From an uncultured Lachnospiraceae bacterium (GTDB lineage: Bacteria > Bacillota > Clostridia > Lachnospirales > Lachnospiraceae), in contig CAJUBE010000011.1 of assembly GCA_910584725.1 (NCBI GenBank), positions 1 through 64,000 of the forward strand: DNA of 64,000 nt, written 5' to 3'. Made by a program: the position numbers and the translations under genes. This document shows, piece after piece, positions 43,926 to 52,992 of the stretch (the stretch's first letter is position 1; every line of letters begins with the position of its first letter). A model generated the notes under the pieces. That model saw only the letters and a list, made by a program, of their open reading frames with translations, had not been told where the DNA came from and made no database searches.

Positions 43926-45779
43926 CTACTTCGTCAGCACGGACACACCCGTATCCTGTACGACGCCGCCGAGGCTTTCACCTTCCAGCGCCTTCACACA
44001 AGCCTCTACGCCCATGGAGCCCATCTGATCCGGATTCTGTGCCATGGTGCAGAGCAGATGACCGTCGCTGATCAGGTTCATAATCGCATCGGACTTATCG
44101 AAACCTACGCCGATGATATCTGCATTGCCGCCCGCCTTGATGGCATTGCCCGCGCCTGTGGTGGAACCTTCGTTACAACCGAAGATGCCGACTACGCCCT
44201 GGGTGATATAGTTCTCCGCAATGCTCTGGGACTTCGCCGCATCACCCTCGCCGTACTGGGTCTCCAGAATGTTAAAGCCTGTTCCCTCAAATGCGGAGCG
44301 GAAGCCTTCCTCACGCATCACGCAGGAGTCTGTCGCCGCGTTTACGTTGATGATGCCGATATCGCCGGAGGTGGTTCCTGCCGCCTCGAGAGCCTTAATC
44401 ATTTCTTCGCCCGCCGTCTTGCCTGCCGCCTTATTGTCGGTGGAGAAGGTTGCCTCAGCATCCACGTTCGCCGGAGAATCTACATATACAATCTTCACGC
44501 CTGCTGCCGCTGCCTCATTCAGTGCCGAGGAAATCGCGTCGGGGCCGTTCGCCGCTACCATAATCGCATTGTAGCCGCCTGCCACCGCATTGTTCACACA
44601 CTCGATCTGCTGCGCGTCATCCTTCGTATTGGGAGCCATAAAAGTCACGCTCACACCAAGTTCTTTCGCCTTCGCCTGTGCGCCCTCATTCAAGGTTACC
44701 CAGTGCTGGTCGATGGAGTCCATGGTGATCAGTGCAATCTTCCACTCCTGACTTGCCGTCGCGCCGCTGTTCATCGCCGCATCCGCCGCGCCTGCGCCAA
44801 GACCTGCCGCATCAATTACGGAAACGCCCGTGTCTGTCACTTTGCCGCCCTGGCTCTCGCCGTTTACTGCCGCAACCGCTGCCTTCACGCCCTCATACCC
44901 CATCACATCGGGGTTCTGCGCCATGGTGCAGAGCAAATAGCCGTCTTTAATCAGGTTCTGTATCGCATCGGACTTATCGAAGCCCACACCGACGATACCG
45001 GAATTGCCTGCCGCCTTGATGGCGTTGCCCGCGCCTGTGGTGGAACCCTCGTTACAGCCGAAGATACCGACTACGCCCTGGGTGATATAGTTCTCCGCAA
45101 TGCTCTGTGACTTCGCCGCATCGCCCTCGCCGTACTGGGTCTCCAGAATATTGAAGCCGCTTCCCTCAAATGCTGCCCGGAACCCTTCCTCACGCATCAC
45201 GCAGGAATCTGTCGCCGCGTTTACGTTGATGATACCGATATCGCCGGAGGTGGTTCCCGCCGCCTCAAGCGCCTTGATCATCTCCTGTCCCGCAGTCGTG
45301 CCCGCCGCCTTGTTGTCTGTGGAGAAAGTCGCCTCCGCATCCACGTTCGCCGGAGAATCCACATACACAATCTTTACGCCTGCGGAAGCCGCTTCTTTCA
45401 GAGCGGAAGAGATTGCGTCCGGGCCGTTTGCCGCCACCAGAATCGCCTGATAACCGCCTGCAACCGCGTTGTTCACGCACTCGATCTGCTGTGCATCGTC
45501 CTTCGTGTTAGGAGCCATAAAATCTACCGTCACGCCGAGCTCTGCCGCCGCCGACTGCGCGCCCTCATTCAAGGTCACCCAATGCTGGTCGATGGAGTCC
45601 ATGGTGATCAGTGCAATCTTTACATCTCCGCCAGAAGCTGCCGGCGCCTGTGTATCTGTCCCCGCCGCATCCGATCCTGTCGCCTCTGCACCCGTCTCTG
45701 CCGCACCGCCGCCGCAGCCGGTCAGGGATGCCGCCGCCAATGTCATACAGCAAAGCATAGCCAATAATTTCTTTTTCAT
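43926..45779 (-). CDS. sugar-binding lipoprotein with two tandem, nearly identical periplasmic-binding domains
   Basis: 617 residues from ATG 45779 (AGGAGG upstream). Lipoprotein signal MKKKLLAMLCCMTLAAASLTGC with lipid cysteine at 22. Residues 54-322 and 347-615 are two complete Peripla_BP_4 (RbsB-like) domains, each starting KIALITMDSIDQHWVTLNEG and ending DTGVSV. By eye 33 of 269 aligned residues differ, mostly in the last 30. The linker is a 24-residue Ala/Gly-rich stretch. Normal members have one such domain (about 330 residues). Both domains keep the ligand-pocket stretches (QHW, CNEGSTTGAGNAI). Encoded after the permease. Confidence 0.93.
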   Translation of the reverse strand: MKKKLLAMLCCMTLAAASLTGCGGGAAETGAEATGSDAAGTDTQAPAASGGDVKIALITMDSIDQHWVTLNEGAQSAAAELGVTVDFMAPNTKDDAQQIECVNNAVAGGYQAILVAANGPDAISSALKEAASAGVKIVYVDSPANVDAEATFSTDNKAAGTTAGQEMIKALEAAGTTSGDIGIINVNAATDSCVMREEGFRAAFEGSGFNILETQYGEGDAAKSQSIAENYITQGVVGIFGCNEGSTTGAGNAIKAAGNSGIVGVGFDKSDAIQNLIKDGYLLCTMAQNPDVMGYEGVKAAVAAVNGESQGGKVTDTGVSVIDAAGLGAGAADAAMNSGATASQEWKIALITMDSIDQHWVTLNEGAQAKAKELGVSVTFMAPNTKDDAQQIECVNNAVAGGYNAIMVAANGPDAISSALNEAAAAGVKIVYVDSPANVDAEATFSTDNKAAGKTAGEEMIKALEAAGTTSGDIGIINVNAATDSCVMREEGFRSAFEGTGFNILETQYGEGDAAKSQSIAENYITQGVVGIFGCNEGSTTGAGNAIKAGGNADIIGVGFDKSDAIMNLISDGHLLCTMAQNPDQMGSMGVEACVKALEGESLGGVVQDTGVSVLTK

Positions 45780-45823
45780 ACCTTTTCCTCCTTTTTTATC
45801 TATCGCTATCCGCTTATGCGGCT

Positions 45824-46834
45824 TTAGCCCTTTTTCTTTTTGGAAAACTGTCCGCTTCTGAGCACCACATCCAGAAGTACCGCCACCACTACGATCACGC
45901 CGATCACAAGCCGCTGGATACCCACCTGAGCGCCGATCATGTTGAGACCGTTCTCCAACGTCTGCCATACCGCGGAACCCGCCAGTGTGCCGAGCAGAAT
46001 ACCCGTGCCGCCAAGCGGTGACACACCGCCGATTACGCCTGCGGCTACACCGTACATCTCATACATATTTCCGGCTTCCATATTGCCCATACCCGCCTGT
46101 GCGCACAGGATCAGTCCTACCACCCAGGAGCACACCGCGCTGACCAGATAGGTCTTTGTGGTGGTCGCCACCACATTGACGCCGGAAAGCTTCGCCGCGT
46201 CGATGTTGGAACCGATGGCGTATATGTGTCTTCCCGTTCTCGTCTTGGACAGCAGGAAGAAGAAAATGACAAACATGATAATCGCAATCCAAAACGTATT
46301 GTAAATGCCTGCCGTTGTTCCGTAGTAGAAGAAATTCTGGAACGCGTCGCCCGTCTCCTTGCCTACGCCGGTCGCGATCGCGTCCGTGTTGCGGTTGTTG
46401 TTCACCATATAGGCGATACCGCGTCCCACAAACATCGTGCCCAGAGTCGCGATAAAGGGCGGCAGTTTGAACTTACCTACCAGAATACCGTTAATCACGC
46501 CGATTACCAGACAGCACAGCAGCGCCACGAGAACCGCCAGAAACGGGTTGGTGCCGAGCGTCATAAGCGTGGCCGAGATCATCGCGCTCATCGCCACCAT
46601 GGAACCGATAGAAAGGTCAATGTTTCCCGTAATCAGCACGTAGCTCTGCGCAATACCGATCAGCAGATATTTTGACATGGAGCGCAGCAGGTTCAGAATA
46701 TTATTGCTGGAAAAGACAGCCGGGTTAATCAGTCCGAACGCTATGTAAATGATAATCAGTCCGACGAAAGCGGTGAGCGCCGCTCCCATACCCTTGACCG
46801 CCAGAAGCTTTTTAATAGGGCTTTTGTTATTCAT
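45824..46834 (-). CDS. sugar ABC transporter permease (RbsC/MglC type)
   Basis: 336 residues from ATG 46834. Eight to ten membrane helices. Family segments: FVGLIIIYIAFGLINPAVFSSNNILNLLRSMS near the N-terminus, LITGNIDLSIGSMVAMSAM, LPPFIATLGTMFVGRGIAYM, and IGGVSPLGGTGILLGTLAGS. Forms the membrane channel. AAGGAGG precedes the start, one base after the stop of the ATPase gene, so the two are translationally linked. Confidence 0.95.
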   Translation of the reverse strand: MNNKSPIKKLLAVKGMGAALTAFVGLIIIYIAFGLINPAVFSSNNILNLLRSMSKYLLIGIAQSYVLITGNIDLSIGSMVAMSAMISATLMTLGTNPFLAVLVALLCCLVIGVINGILVGKFKLPPFIATLGTMFVGRGIAYMVNNNRNTDAIATGVGKETGDAFQNFFYYGTTAGIYNTFWIAIIMFVIFFFLLSKTRTGRHIYAIGSNIDAAKLSGVNVVATTTKTYLVSAVCSWVVGLILCAQAGMGNMEAGNMYEMYGVAAGVIGGVSPLGGTGILLGTLAGSAVWQTLENGLNMIGAQVGIQRLVIGVIVVVAVLLDVVLRSGQFSKKKKG

Positions 46835-46835
46835 C

Positions 46836-48365
46836 TTATACTTCCTCCTTGCCGCTTTGGCTGTTGATTTTCTTATCCTCAAAGGTGGTTGCTAACGTCA
46901 GGATCTCGTTCTGCGTTGTTTCCCTGGCCATAACCTCCCCCGTAATTCTGCCGTCGCACATGACAACAATCCGATCCGCGATTCCCATAACCTCCGGCAT
47001 CTCCGAGGAGACGAACATCACGGCTATTCCCTGTTTTTTCAGCTCATTCATCAGATTATAAATTTCCACCTTGGCGCCCACGTCGATCCCTCGCGTCGGC
47101 TCGTCAAAGATGACCACTCTGGAATTTCTCGCCAGCCACTTTCCGACTACCACCTTCTGCTGGTTTCCTCCCGAGAGATTCCCGGAATCCACATCCACGC
47201 TCGGCGTCTTTATTTTCAGATCCACGACTGCCTTTTCACACAGCGCCTCCTCCTTTTTGCTGTCCACCACGCCCAGCTTATTGCAGACAATGTCCAGATT
47301 CGGCAGCGTCAGATTATGCCGGATGCTTAATTTGGTGCACAGGCCGTCCTTTTTCCGATCCTCCGGCGCAAGTACGACGCCGTTTCTGATCGCGTCCATC
47401 GGACACTTAATCTCTATTTTCTTATCATCCACATAGATCTCGCCGCTCTCCTTCGGATCCACCCCGAATATCGCCCGGGTGGTCTCCGTCCGCCCGGCGC
47501 CCATCAGACCCGCAAAACCTACGATCTCGCCCTCGTAAACCGAGAAGTTGATATCCCGCACCATTTTTCCGGCATTCAGGTTTTTCACTTCAAATACTTT
47601 CTTCCCCTTTTTGCACTCGATGCGCGGAAACTTCTCTTTAATCTCACGGCCCACCATGTAACTGATAATCTGCTCCATGGAGACATCCCCGAAGTTCATA
47701 TCGGTAATGTACTGGCCGTCCCGCATGATCGTCACGCGATCCACAATATGCTGCAGTTCCTCCAGACGATGCGAAATATATACGATACCCTTCCCCTCCG
47801 ATTTCAGTTTCTTAATGATTCGGAAAAGGTCTTCTATCTCTCGGGCCGTCAGCGAAGAGGTCGGCTCATCCATAATCAGTATCTTCGCGTTAATCGAGAG
47901 GGCTTTCGCAATCTCCACCATCTGCTGCTTCGACACCGGCAGCTCACCCACGGTCTCCTTCGGATCAATATCAATCTTTAAATCGTCCAGAATCCGTTTT
48001 GCCTCCTGCTCCATCTTCGCGTTGTTTAACGCAAAGCGGCCTCTGATCTCACGCCCCAGGAACATATTTTCCGCCACCGAGAGATGCCGGCACATATTCA
48101 GTTCCTGATGGATGATCGCGACACCCACCTCCTGCGCCTGCTTCGGCGTCAGATCCCCGTATTCCTTTCCGAAGATCTTTAAGGAGCCTTCATCCCTCGT
48201 GTAAACGCCGCTCAAAACCTTCATCAGCGTGGATTTTCCCGCCCCGTTTTCTCCCAGCAGCGCCATGACTTCCCCGGACCGCAATTCAAATTTAACATGA
48301 TCCAACGCCTTTACGCCTGGGAATGTTTTACATATGTTTTCCATGGAGACGATTATTTCATTCAT
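46836..48365 (-). CDS. sugar ABC transporter ATP-binding protein (RbsA/MglA type)
   Basis: 509 residues, two ATPase halves. First: Walker A LLGENGAGKSTLMKVLSG, signature LPVSKQQMVEIAKAL, Walker B ILIMDEPTSSLT. Second: GLMGAGRTETTRAIFG, signature NLSGGNQQKVVVGKWL, and VVIFDEPTRGIDVGAK. These motifs are intact, unlike the homologue at 39642-41117. It powers import of a monosaccharide. GGGGG lies upstream of the ATG. First gene of the six-gene cluster. Confidence 0.95.
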   Translation of the reverse strand: MNEIIVSMENICKTFPGVKALDHVKFELRSGEVMALLGENGAGKSTLMKVLSGVYTRDEGSLKIFGKEYGDLTPKQAQEVGVAIIHQELNMCRHLSVAENMFLGREIRGRFALNNAKMEQEAKRILDDLKIDIDPKETVGELPVSKQQMVEIAKALSINAKILIMDEPTSSLTAREIEDLFRIIKKLKSEGKGIVYISHRLEELQHIVDRVTIMRDGQYITDMNFGDVSMEQIISYMVGREIKEKFPRIECKKGKKVFEVKNLNAGKMVRDINFSVYEGEIVGFAGLMGAGRTETTRAIFGVDPKESGEIYVDDKKIEIKCPMDAIRNGVVLAPEDRKKDGLCTKLSIRHNLTLPNLDIVCNKLGVVDSKKEEALCEKAVVDLKIKTPSVDVDSGNLSGGNQQKVVVGKWLARNSRVVIFDEPTRGIDVGAKVEIYNLMNELKKQGIAVMFVSSEMPEVMGIADRIVVMCDGRITGEVMARETTQNEILTLATTFEDKKINSQSGKEEV

Positions 48366-48629
48366 GCTCTGACCCCCTGTTCCCTTCTATAGTTTCAGTA
48401 TAGCAGAAACCCGTTTTTGCAAAAGGGTGGGGGATTTTTGTTTTATGGGGGGATTTTTATGCAATTTTTGTATTTTGGAAAAAATGATAAGAAATCAAGT
48501 CAGAACTATTGCACAGGAAGTCAATGAACAAGGCGGCCTCAAATGACACATTGCACAATTCCGCGCTGTCGCAGGCACTTCTTCACCCGCTCACGCCGGA
48601 TCATGGCCCCCGCTATCGGGAGCGCCGTA

Positions 48630-49478
48630 TTAAAACTGCATCCCTGAAAGCTGCACCAGCGCGCCGCCGGCCACGCCAAGCACATACAGAAGTCCGAATA
48701 TCTGCAGATTTTCTTTCCTGTTCTCATTCACTCGAAGCAGCACAAGAAAACCCACGCCGGAGCCCGAAAGAAGTCCTGCCGTCAGCGCGCCAGCGCCCAG
48801 CACGCCGCTCAGATAAAGCTGTGTGAGCACAACGGAAGAAGCGCAGTTCGGAATCATACCCACCAGTGCCGCCGCAAACAGGCCGAGCACGGGCTTATTT
48901 AACACAACAGCCGCCAGCGTCTCCTCCCCGACCAGCGCAATGACAAAATTCAAAATCAGAGAAACCACCATTATATATAGGAAGATTCTCCATGTATGGC
49001 TGAAGGCCGACCGCCAGATGCCCCTCTCACAGTGACAGTGCTGCCGCTCACACAGATGCTCGATCTGCGGCTCCTCCTTCTTCCGAAACAGCGCATCCAC
49101 AAGGAATCCGGCCGCAGCCGCAAAGAGCACTTTAATCAAAAGCAGCTTGCCGATCATGGCGGCAGCCACATTTTCAGATATCATAATGGGCAGCATCTCG
49201 TCGGAAGTGGACAGAAATACGGCTATGAGGGTTCCCATCGTAATAACTCTGCCCGCGTAAAGGTTTGCCGCTGCCGCAGAAAACCCGCACTGGGGAAAAA
49301 TGCCCAGCACGCCGCCGATGGCCGGTCCCGCCTTTCCCGATTTTCTGACAACCGCCTGCATTTTTCCACCCGTCCAATGTTCCAGGCACTCCATGACAAG
49401 ATAAGCCAGAAACAAAAACGGCAGAATCCTAATGCCGTCTATAAGCGTATCGCATAATACGTCCAAAATGATTTCCAT
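48630..49478 (-). CDS. ArsP_2-like membrane transporter (putative metal or arsenic exporter)
   Basis: 282 residues, about eight to ten helices. The family segments are clear: GGVLGIFPQCGFSAAAANLYAGRVITMGTLIAVFLSTSDEMLP-like (residues ~55-97), and MIPNCASSVVLTQLYLSG in the second half, each with a Cys near an Asn/Gln. The central loop carries HLCERQHCHCERG, a likely metal-binding stretch. Annotated in databases as a putative 10TM heavy-metal or manganese exporter; substrate not proven. GGAGG upstream of the ATG. The 264 bases between this gene and rbsA-like hold no clear feature. Confidence 0.75.
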   Translation of the reverse strand: MEIILDVLCDTLIDGIRILPFLFLAYLVMECLEHWTGGKMQAVVRKSGKAGPAIGGVLGIFPQCGFSAAAANLYAGRVITMGTLIAVFLSTSDEMLPIMISENVAAAMIGKLLLIKVLFAAAAGFLVDALFRKKEEPQIEHLCERQHCHCERGIWRSAFSHTWRIFLYIMVVSLILNFVIALVGEETLAAVVLNKPVLGLFAAALVGMIPNCASSVVLTQLYLSGVLGAGALTAGLLSGSGVGFLVLLRVNENRKENLQIFGLLYVLGVAGGALVQLSGMQF

Positions 49479-49630
49479 ACTTTCCTCCGTACTGTTTATG
49501 CCTCATTTCAAAAGCACAGCCTAAGTTACCGAATCTATAATACCATTCTTTCAAAAAAAAGCAAGCGTGGGTAATTTTGCACAAAAAGCGCAATTTCTTC
49601 TCTTTTCACCAAAATTCCGCGAAATAGTGA

Positions 49631-49659
49631 TTGATTCCTTGGGGAAAATGTACTAATAT
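49631..49659 (+). promoter_or_regulatory. promoter of the comFB-like gene
   Basis: TTGATT (49631-49636), 17 bases, TAATAT (49654-49659) on the plus strand, 35 bases before the start codon. Confidence 0.7.
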
Positions 49660-49694
49660 AGAATTGTGTAGCTTTTTTATAAGGGAGGTTCGGA

Positions 49695-49964
49695 ATGGAA
49701 GGCTTAAAGAATATCATGGAGGATGCCGTGGAATATCAGCTTAATAAACTGTTGCCCACGATGCCTGAGGTTTGTTCCTGTGATAATTGCAAATTGGACA
49801 TGATGTCCTATGCATTGAACAGACTTTCGCCCCAGTATGTCCGCACAGACACGGGTGCGCTTTTTCAAAAATTAAACAATTATCAGCCGCAGGCTGAGGT
49901 GGAAATTCTTGCCACTGTTATGTCGGCAATCAACAAGATCGGGGCACATCCTCAGCACGATTGA
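49695..49964 (+). CDS. ComFB-like protein
   Basis: 89 residues. Conserved core: NIMEDAVEYQLNKLLPTMPEVCSC, CKLDMMSYALNRLSPQYV and a C-terminal helix. The CxCxxC-like arrangement (CSCDNC) near residue 29 is usual in this family. In Bacillus comFB is in the competence operon but the protein has no clear role in DNA uptake; cyanobacterial members bind cyclic nucleotides. Strong GGGAGG site. On the plus strand, followed by a strong terminator. Confidence 0.85.
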   Translation: MEGLKNIMEDAVEYQLNKLLPTMPEVCSCDNCKLDMMSYALNRLSPQYVRTDTGALFQKLNNYQPQAEVEILATVMSAINKIGAHPQHD

Positions 49965-49983
49965 TTTTATTTTTATATGACAC

Positions 49984-50017
49984 AAAAAAGCCGCATGCAC
50001 ATGCACCCGGCTTTTTT
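49984..50017. terminator. bidirectional terminator
   Basis: AAAAAAGCCG (49984-49993) pairs with CGGCTTTTTT (50008-50017). It serves comFB on the plus strand and, being symmetrical, the convergent gene ending at 50074. Confidence 0.85.
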
Positions 50018-50073
50018 ATGCACACGGGCACCCAGAGGAAATATGTCAGCATGCGCTGACATATATATTTTCT

Positions 50074-51282
50074 CTAGTCCTCCACGATCTCTATCTCCAC
50101 TTCCCTTTCTTCCCTTGTTTTGTAATAATAAATATTTAATTTCACCTCTTCCTGAAGCTGTACCTCATAGTCCTCCTTCGTTGTCACTGAGAAATCGTCC
50201 ACTTCTCCGTTCCATCTGCACAATACCAGATACGACGCGCCGTCTTCCCCGACAAACAGGACATCGACCAATCTGCTCACCGTCTCATCGGTAGTGTTCA
50301 CTTTATAATAGCTCTTCACTTCCTTATAGCTTTCCCTGATCTCCAGCTTCTCCTCCAGAAAGCGCTGCGCCTGCATCTTGATATTGGCAATTTTTTCCGG
50401 CGCCTCTGAAACAGTGGGTCTGATTGCCTCGGCTTCTTCCATCTCGTGGCTGTACGACAGGGATCGCAGTGTACCGTCCGACGCGTCAATATGGAAATAA
50501 TAGTAACGGTAATTTCCATAATCGCTCCAGTTCACGCAGTATGTGTCGGCATCGCTTGCCGGTTCCACATCGGGCTCATTATAATAATGATGTATCTCCA
50601 TGCCGCTTCCGTCAAGCCCAAACACCTGCCGCAAATATTCCGTGGCGGCTTCCACCGCCTGCTCTTCAGTGATGCCGCCGGACGCAACCACCTCTTTGAT
50701 CTGCTCTTTCTCCGCCGCCTCTCTCTCCGCTATTTCTTCGGCGTGCTGCTCCTGCAGAGCATAATCCTGCTTTCTCTCAAAATCAATCTTTTCAAGAATC
50801 TCCTCGTCCGTCAATTCCCTGTTCACCGGCAGATAAAAGACACCCGTAGTCGTCAGAAAACAAAACTCGTGCTCTTCGGCCTCCTCCTCGCTGTCCACCA
50901 TCGTCAGCTCTCCTGTCGGAAAAAGACCGTTCATATACTGCGCATAGAGTTCTCCTCTTCGCTCTTTTTCCCCTGCCGTATACTCCCTTGTGGAGCTGTT
51001 CGCCGCAATCCGCTGCTCCTGTATCTGCTCCGTAATCTGCGTAATCTCCTCCTTTGGAACGCTCTCCATCCGCTCCCGTACCAGAGAATTTACCACCGCC
51101 CGCACAGGCACACTGAGAAGCCCTATTGTCAAAATGCATACCGCCGCAGCCGCTGCCACCCGAAGGATTCCTGTATACCTGCAGGGCTTTTTCTTCGCCT
51201 GTATCTCCAAAATCATCTGCTCCTGTTTTTCTTTGTCAAAATCTATCTCTTTCACCGCATTTTTCAAATCTGTAATATTCAT
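50074..51282 (-). CDS. membrane-anchored protein, likely anti-sigma partner of the ECF sigma factor
   Basis: 402 residues. A cytoplasmic N-terminus of about 35 residues (NITDLKNAVKEIDFDKEKQEQMILEIQAKK) is followed by one membrane helix (VAAAAAVCILTIGLLSVPV) and a large outer domain with repeated Tyr/Glu-rich segments (NWSDYGNYRYYYFHIDA, YYKVNTTDETVSRLVDVLFVG). The layout and its place 111 bases after an ECF sigma gene are those of an anti-sigma factor, but no ZAS zinc motif is visible, so the inhibitor role is inferred. Ends with an acidic EEREVEIEIVED. Confidence 0.6.
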   Translation of the reverse strand: MNITDLKNAVKEIDFDKEKQEQMILEIQAKKKPCRYTGILRVAAAAAVCILTIGLLSVPVRAVVNSLVRERMESVPKEEITQITEQIQEQRIAANSSTREYTAGEKERRGELYAQYMNGLFPTGELTMVDSEEEAEEHEFCFLTTTGVFYLPVNRELTDEEILEKIDFERKQDYALQEQHAEEIAEREAAEKEQIKEVVASGGITEEQAVEAATEYLRQVFGLDGSGMEIHHYYNEPDVEPASDADTYCVNWSDYGNYRYYYFHIDASDGTLRSLSYSHEMEEAEAIRPTVSEAPEKIANIKMQAQRFLEEKLEIRESYKEVKSYYKVNTTDETVSRLVDVLFVGEDGASYLVLCRWNGEVDDFSVTTKEDYEVQLQEEVKLNIYYYKTREEREVEIEIVED

Positions 51283-51393
51283 ATGCCGCCATCCTTTCTC
51301 TGCATTTTACCGCAACTGCTCCGACCATTTTTCCACCGTTTTCCCTGCCGTTCTTTTTTTTTACTCTCCCGGTAAATCCTGCATCCGGGCACG

Positions 51394-51846
51394 TCACTCC
51401 TCCAGCCGAAGCCGCAGCAGCTTTCTCCCTTTCTGCAGACGCTTTTTCACCGCATTGGGGGAAATCCCAAGTATTTCCGACACCTCTGTTGTTTTATAGC
51501 CTTCTATATAGTGCAGATACACCGCCGCCTTTACAGGGAGCGGCAGATGAACCAGCTCCGCCAACGCCTGACTATGTTCGGGATCCTCATAGCTTGCCGT
51601 GACCTCCTCAAGAGATACCTTCGGATGTCGTAACTGAAACCGCCGCATATCGCGGCAGCGGTTCTGCGCCACCTTAATCAGCCATGCCTTCTCGTGCTCC
51701 CGATCCCGAAATTCCTTCTTACATTCCAGATATCTGCAGAGTGTGTCCTGCACCGCATCCTGCGCGTCCGCCTCATTGCCAAGCATAACCACACAAATTC
51801 TGTAAAGCATGGGACTGTATGTTGTCACCACTTCCTCTATCGTCAT
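51394..51846 (-). CDS. ECF-type RNA polymerase sigma factor
   Basis: 150 residues, with region 2 (PMLYRICVVMLGNEADAQDAVQDTLCRYL, KAWLIKVAQNRCRDMRR) and region 4 (LPLPVKAAVYLHYIEGYKTTEVSEILGISPNAVKKRLQKGR). Directs polymerase to a small regulon, probably linked to the envelope, given the membrane protein downstream. AGGAG precedes the ATG. A short hairpin-rich segment lies upstream. Confidence 0.92.
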   Translation of the reverse strand: MTIEEVVTTYSPMLYRICVVMLGNEADAQDAVQDTLCRYLECKKEFRDREHEKAWLIKVAQNRCRDMRRFQLRHPKVSLEEVTASYEDPEHSQALAELVHLPLPVKAAVYLHYIEGYKTTEVSEILGISPNAVKKRLQKGRKLLRLRLEE

Positions 51847-51964
51847 AAAGCTTCTCCTCTCTCAATTCATGAATCAAATTTTGAGGCCTCTACTTATAAC
51901 ACGCTCAAGATGATACAATGGTGCCTGGGAAACAGCAAACGTCCATATGCGGGCCTGCGCAATC

Positions 51965-52080
51965 GAGTAGGGAAGATTCCTCTTCTCCTACTCACCGCGC
52001 GCCCCATGCACCGCCTTAGCGGCATACTTCCTCTGCATGGGGCTGCGCACAAATAAGAGACAGAAGACTTTCGTCTTCTG
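51965..52080 (-). repeat. three tandem stem-loops downstream of carD and upstream of the sigma gene
   Basis: GAGTAGGGAAGA (51965-51976) pairs with 51981-51993 through one bulge. GCCCCATGCA (52001-52010) pairs perfectly with TGCATGGGGC (52034-52043), with a small internal CCGC/GCGG. CAGAAGAC (52061-52068) pairs with GTCTTCTG (52073-52080). The last, after the carD stop at 52100, is probably its terminator. Confidence 0.7.
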
Positions 52081-52099
52081 CCTCGTCATCTGCTTTTTT

Positions 52100-52615
52100 T
52101 TATACCGTAACTTTCTGCCTGTCCACAGCCTTGGCTATATAAGACTCCACCTCGTCCTTCGGTATGGAGAGCGCCAGAGACATTTCGCTGTAAAGAAGCT
52201 CCTCCGCCTTGTGCAGATACTGCTCGTCCGAAGAAAGAACCTTTTTGCCCTCGCTGATGCGGCTACGTTTGCGCTGATAAAGCGTCTTGATAATCTGTAC
52301 CAGACTTCTGGAATCGTAAGTGCGGATCGCCTCCTTATAGGTCTGCTCCCTGCGCTTTTCCTCCTGAATCCATACAGTATCGATCTCCTCGATGTGTGCA
52401 ATCAGCTTTTCGGCCTCTTCCTTATTCATAATTCTGCGCATGACAATCTTATCGTTATCGACAGGCGTATAGATTGTGCTGGCTTTCTCAAAAACAGGTT
52501 CCAGCACATAATACTTTTTCTTCTGATCCAATCGGTCGATCGGATTCCCGGTAATGTCAATAACGCGACAGACCCCGTGTCCGCCGCACATGATCAGTTC
52601 GCCCTTCTCAAACAT
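52100..52615 (-). CDS. CarD-family transcription factor
   Basis: 171 residues from ATG 52615 (GGAGGG upstream). The N-terminal Tudor-like CarD domain: FEKGELIMCGGHGVCRVIDI and KKYYVLEPVFEKASTIYTPV. The C-terminal part is helical (RSLVQIIKTLYQRKRSRI, KAEELLYSEMSLALSI). CarD-like proteins bind RNA polymerase beta and stabilise open complexes, notably at rRNA promoters. Single gene, flanked by hairpin blocks on both sides. Bases 52616-52992 hold no gene but one hairpin block. Confidence 0.9.
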   Translation of the reverse strand: MFEKGELIMCGGHGVCRVIDITGNPIDRLDQKKKYYVLEPVFEKASTIYTPVDNDKIVMRRIMNKEEAEKLIAHIEEIDTVWIQEEKRREQTYKEAIRTYDSRSLVQIIKTLYQRKRSRISEGKKVLSSDEQYLHKAEELLYSEMSLALSIPKDEVESYIAKAVDRQKVTV

Positions 52616-52817
52616 AGCACCCTCCAAATTTTCTGACCCTTGTCTGTTGACAGCTCCAATTGCGGCGACTCGTCCATCATTGCGGCGTGCCAATCCGCAG
52701 TACCCTGCTTTCATTGTAACACTTTAAAAACTTCCTCGTAAGTACATTTCGGAATGGAAAACCATTTTCGGCACATTTTATGGTATAAGCCGTCTCAACT
52801 GTTGTGAAAATTTGCCA

Positions 52818-52876
52818 GTCAGAACCTTATCGGTTCTGACTCTCGCGACAGTCGCCAAATATCCATGCAAGCATGG
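52818..52876 (-). repeat. stem-loop block upstream of carD
   Basis: GTCAGAACC (52818-52826) pairs with GGTTCTGAC (52832-52840), GCGAC with GTCGC (52845-52855), and CCATGC with GCATGG (52863-52876). All are perfect. They lie 200 bases before carD, in a region without coding signals. Confidence 0.6.
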
Positions 52877-52992
52877 CTGCTTGGCTCGTTGCTCGCGAAA
52901 ATAAGATGTCTGAAAAAGCAATTCCTGAAAAATACCCCTTACAAAATGATTGTTTCTCCTCTCATAGATACTGTTAACCGCGCACCACACTG

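Noticed and set aside
44058..45110. Plus-strand frame of 350 codons opposite the double binding protein
   Set aside because: It is antisense to an intact gene and arises from the same codon bias; the repeat in it only mirrors the tandem domain.
48366..48629. Possible promoter or gene between the ArsP_2-like and RbsA-like genes
   Set aside because: A TATACT-like box is present near 48402, but without a convincing -35 box. The short frames are not coding.
52778..52990. 70-codon frame on the minus strand upstream of carD
   Set aside because: It covers the hairpin block, has no ribosome site, and the translation has no family features.
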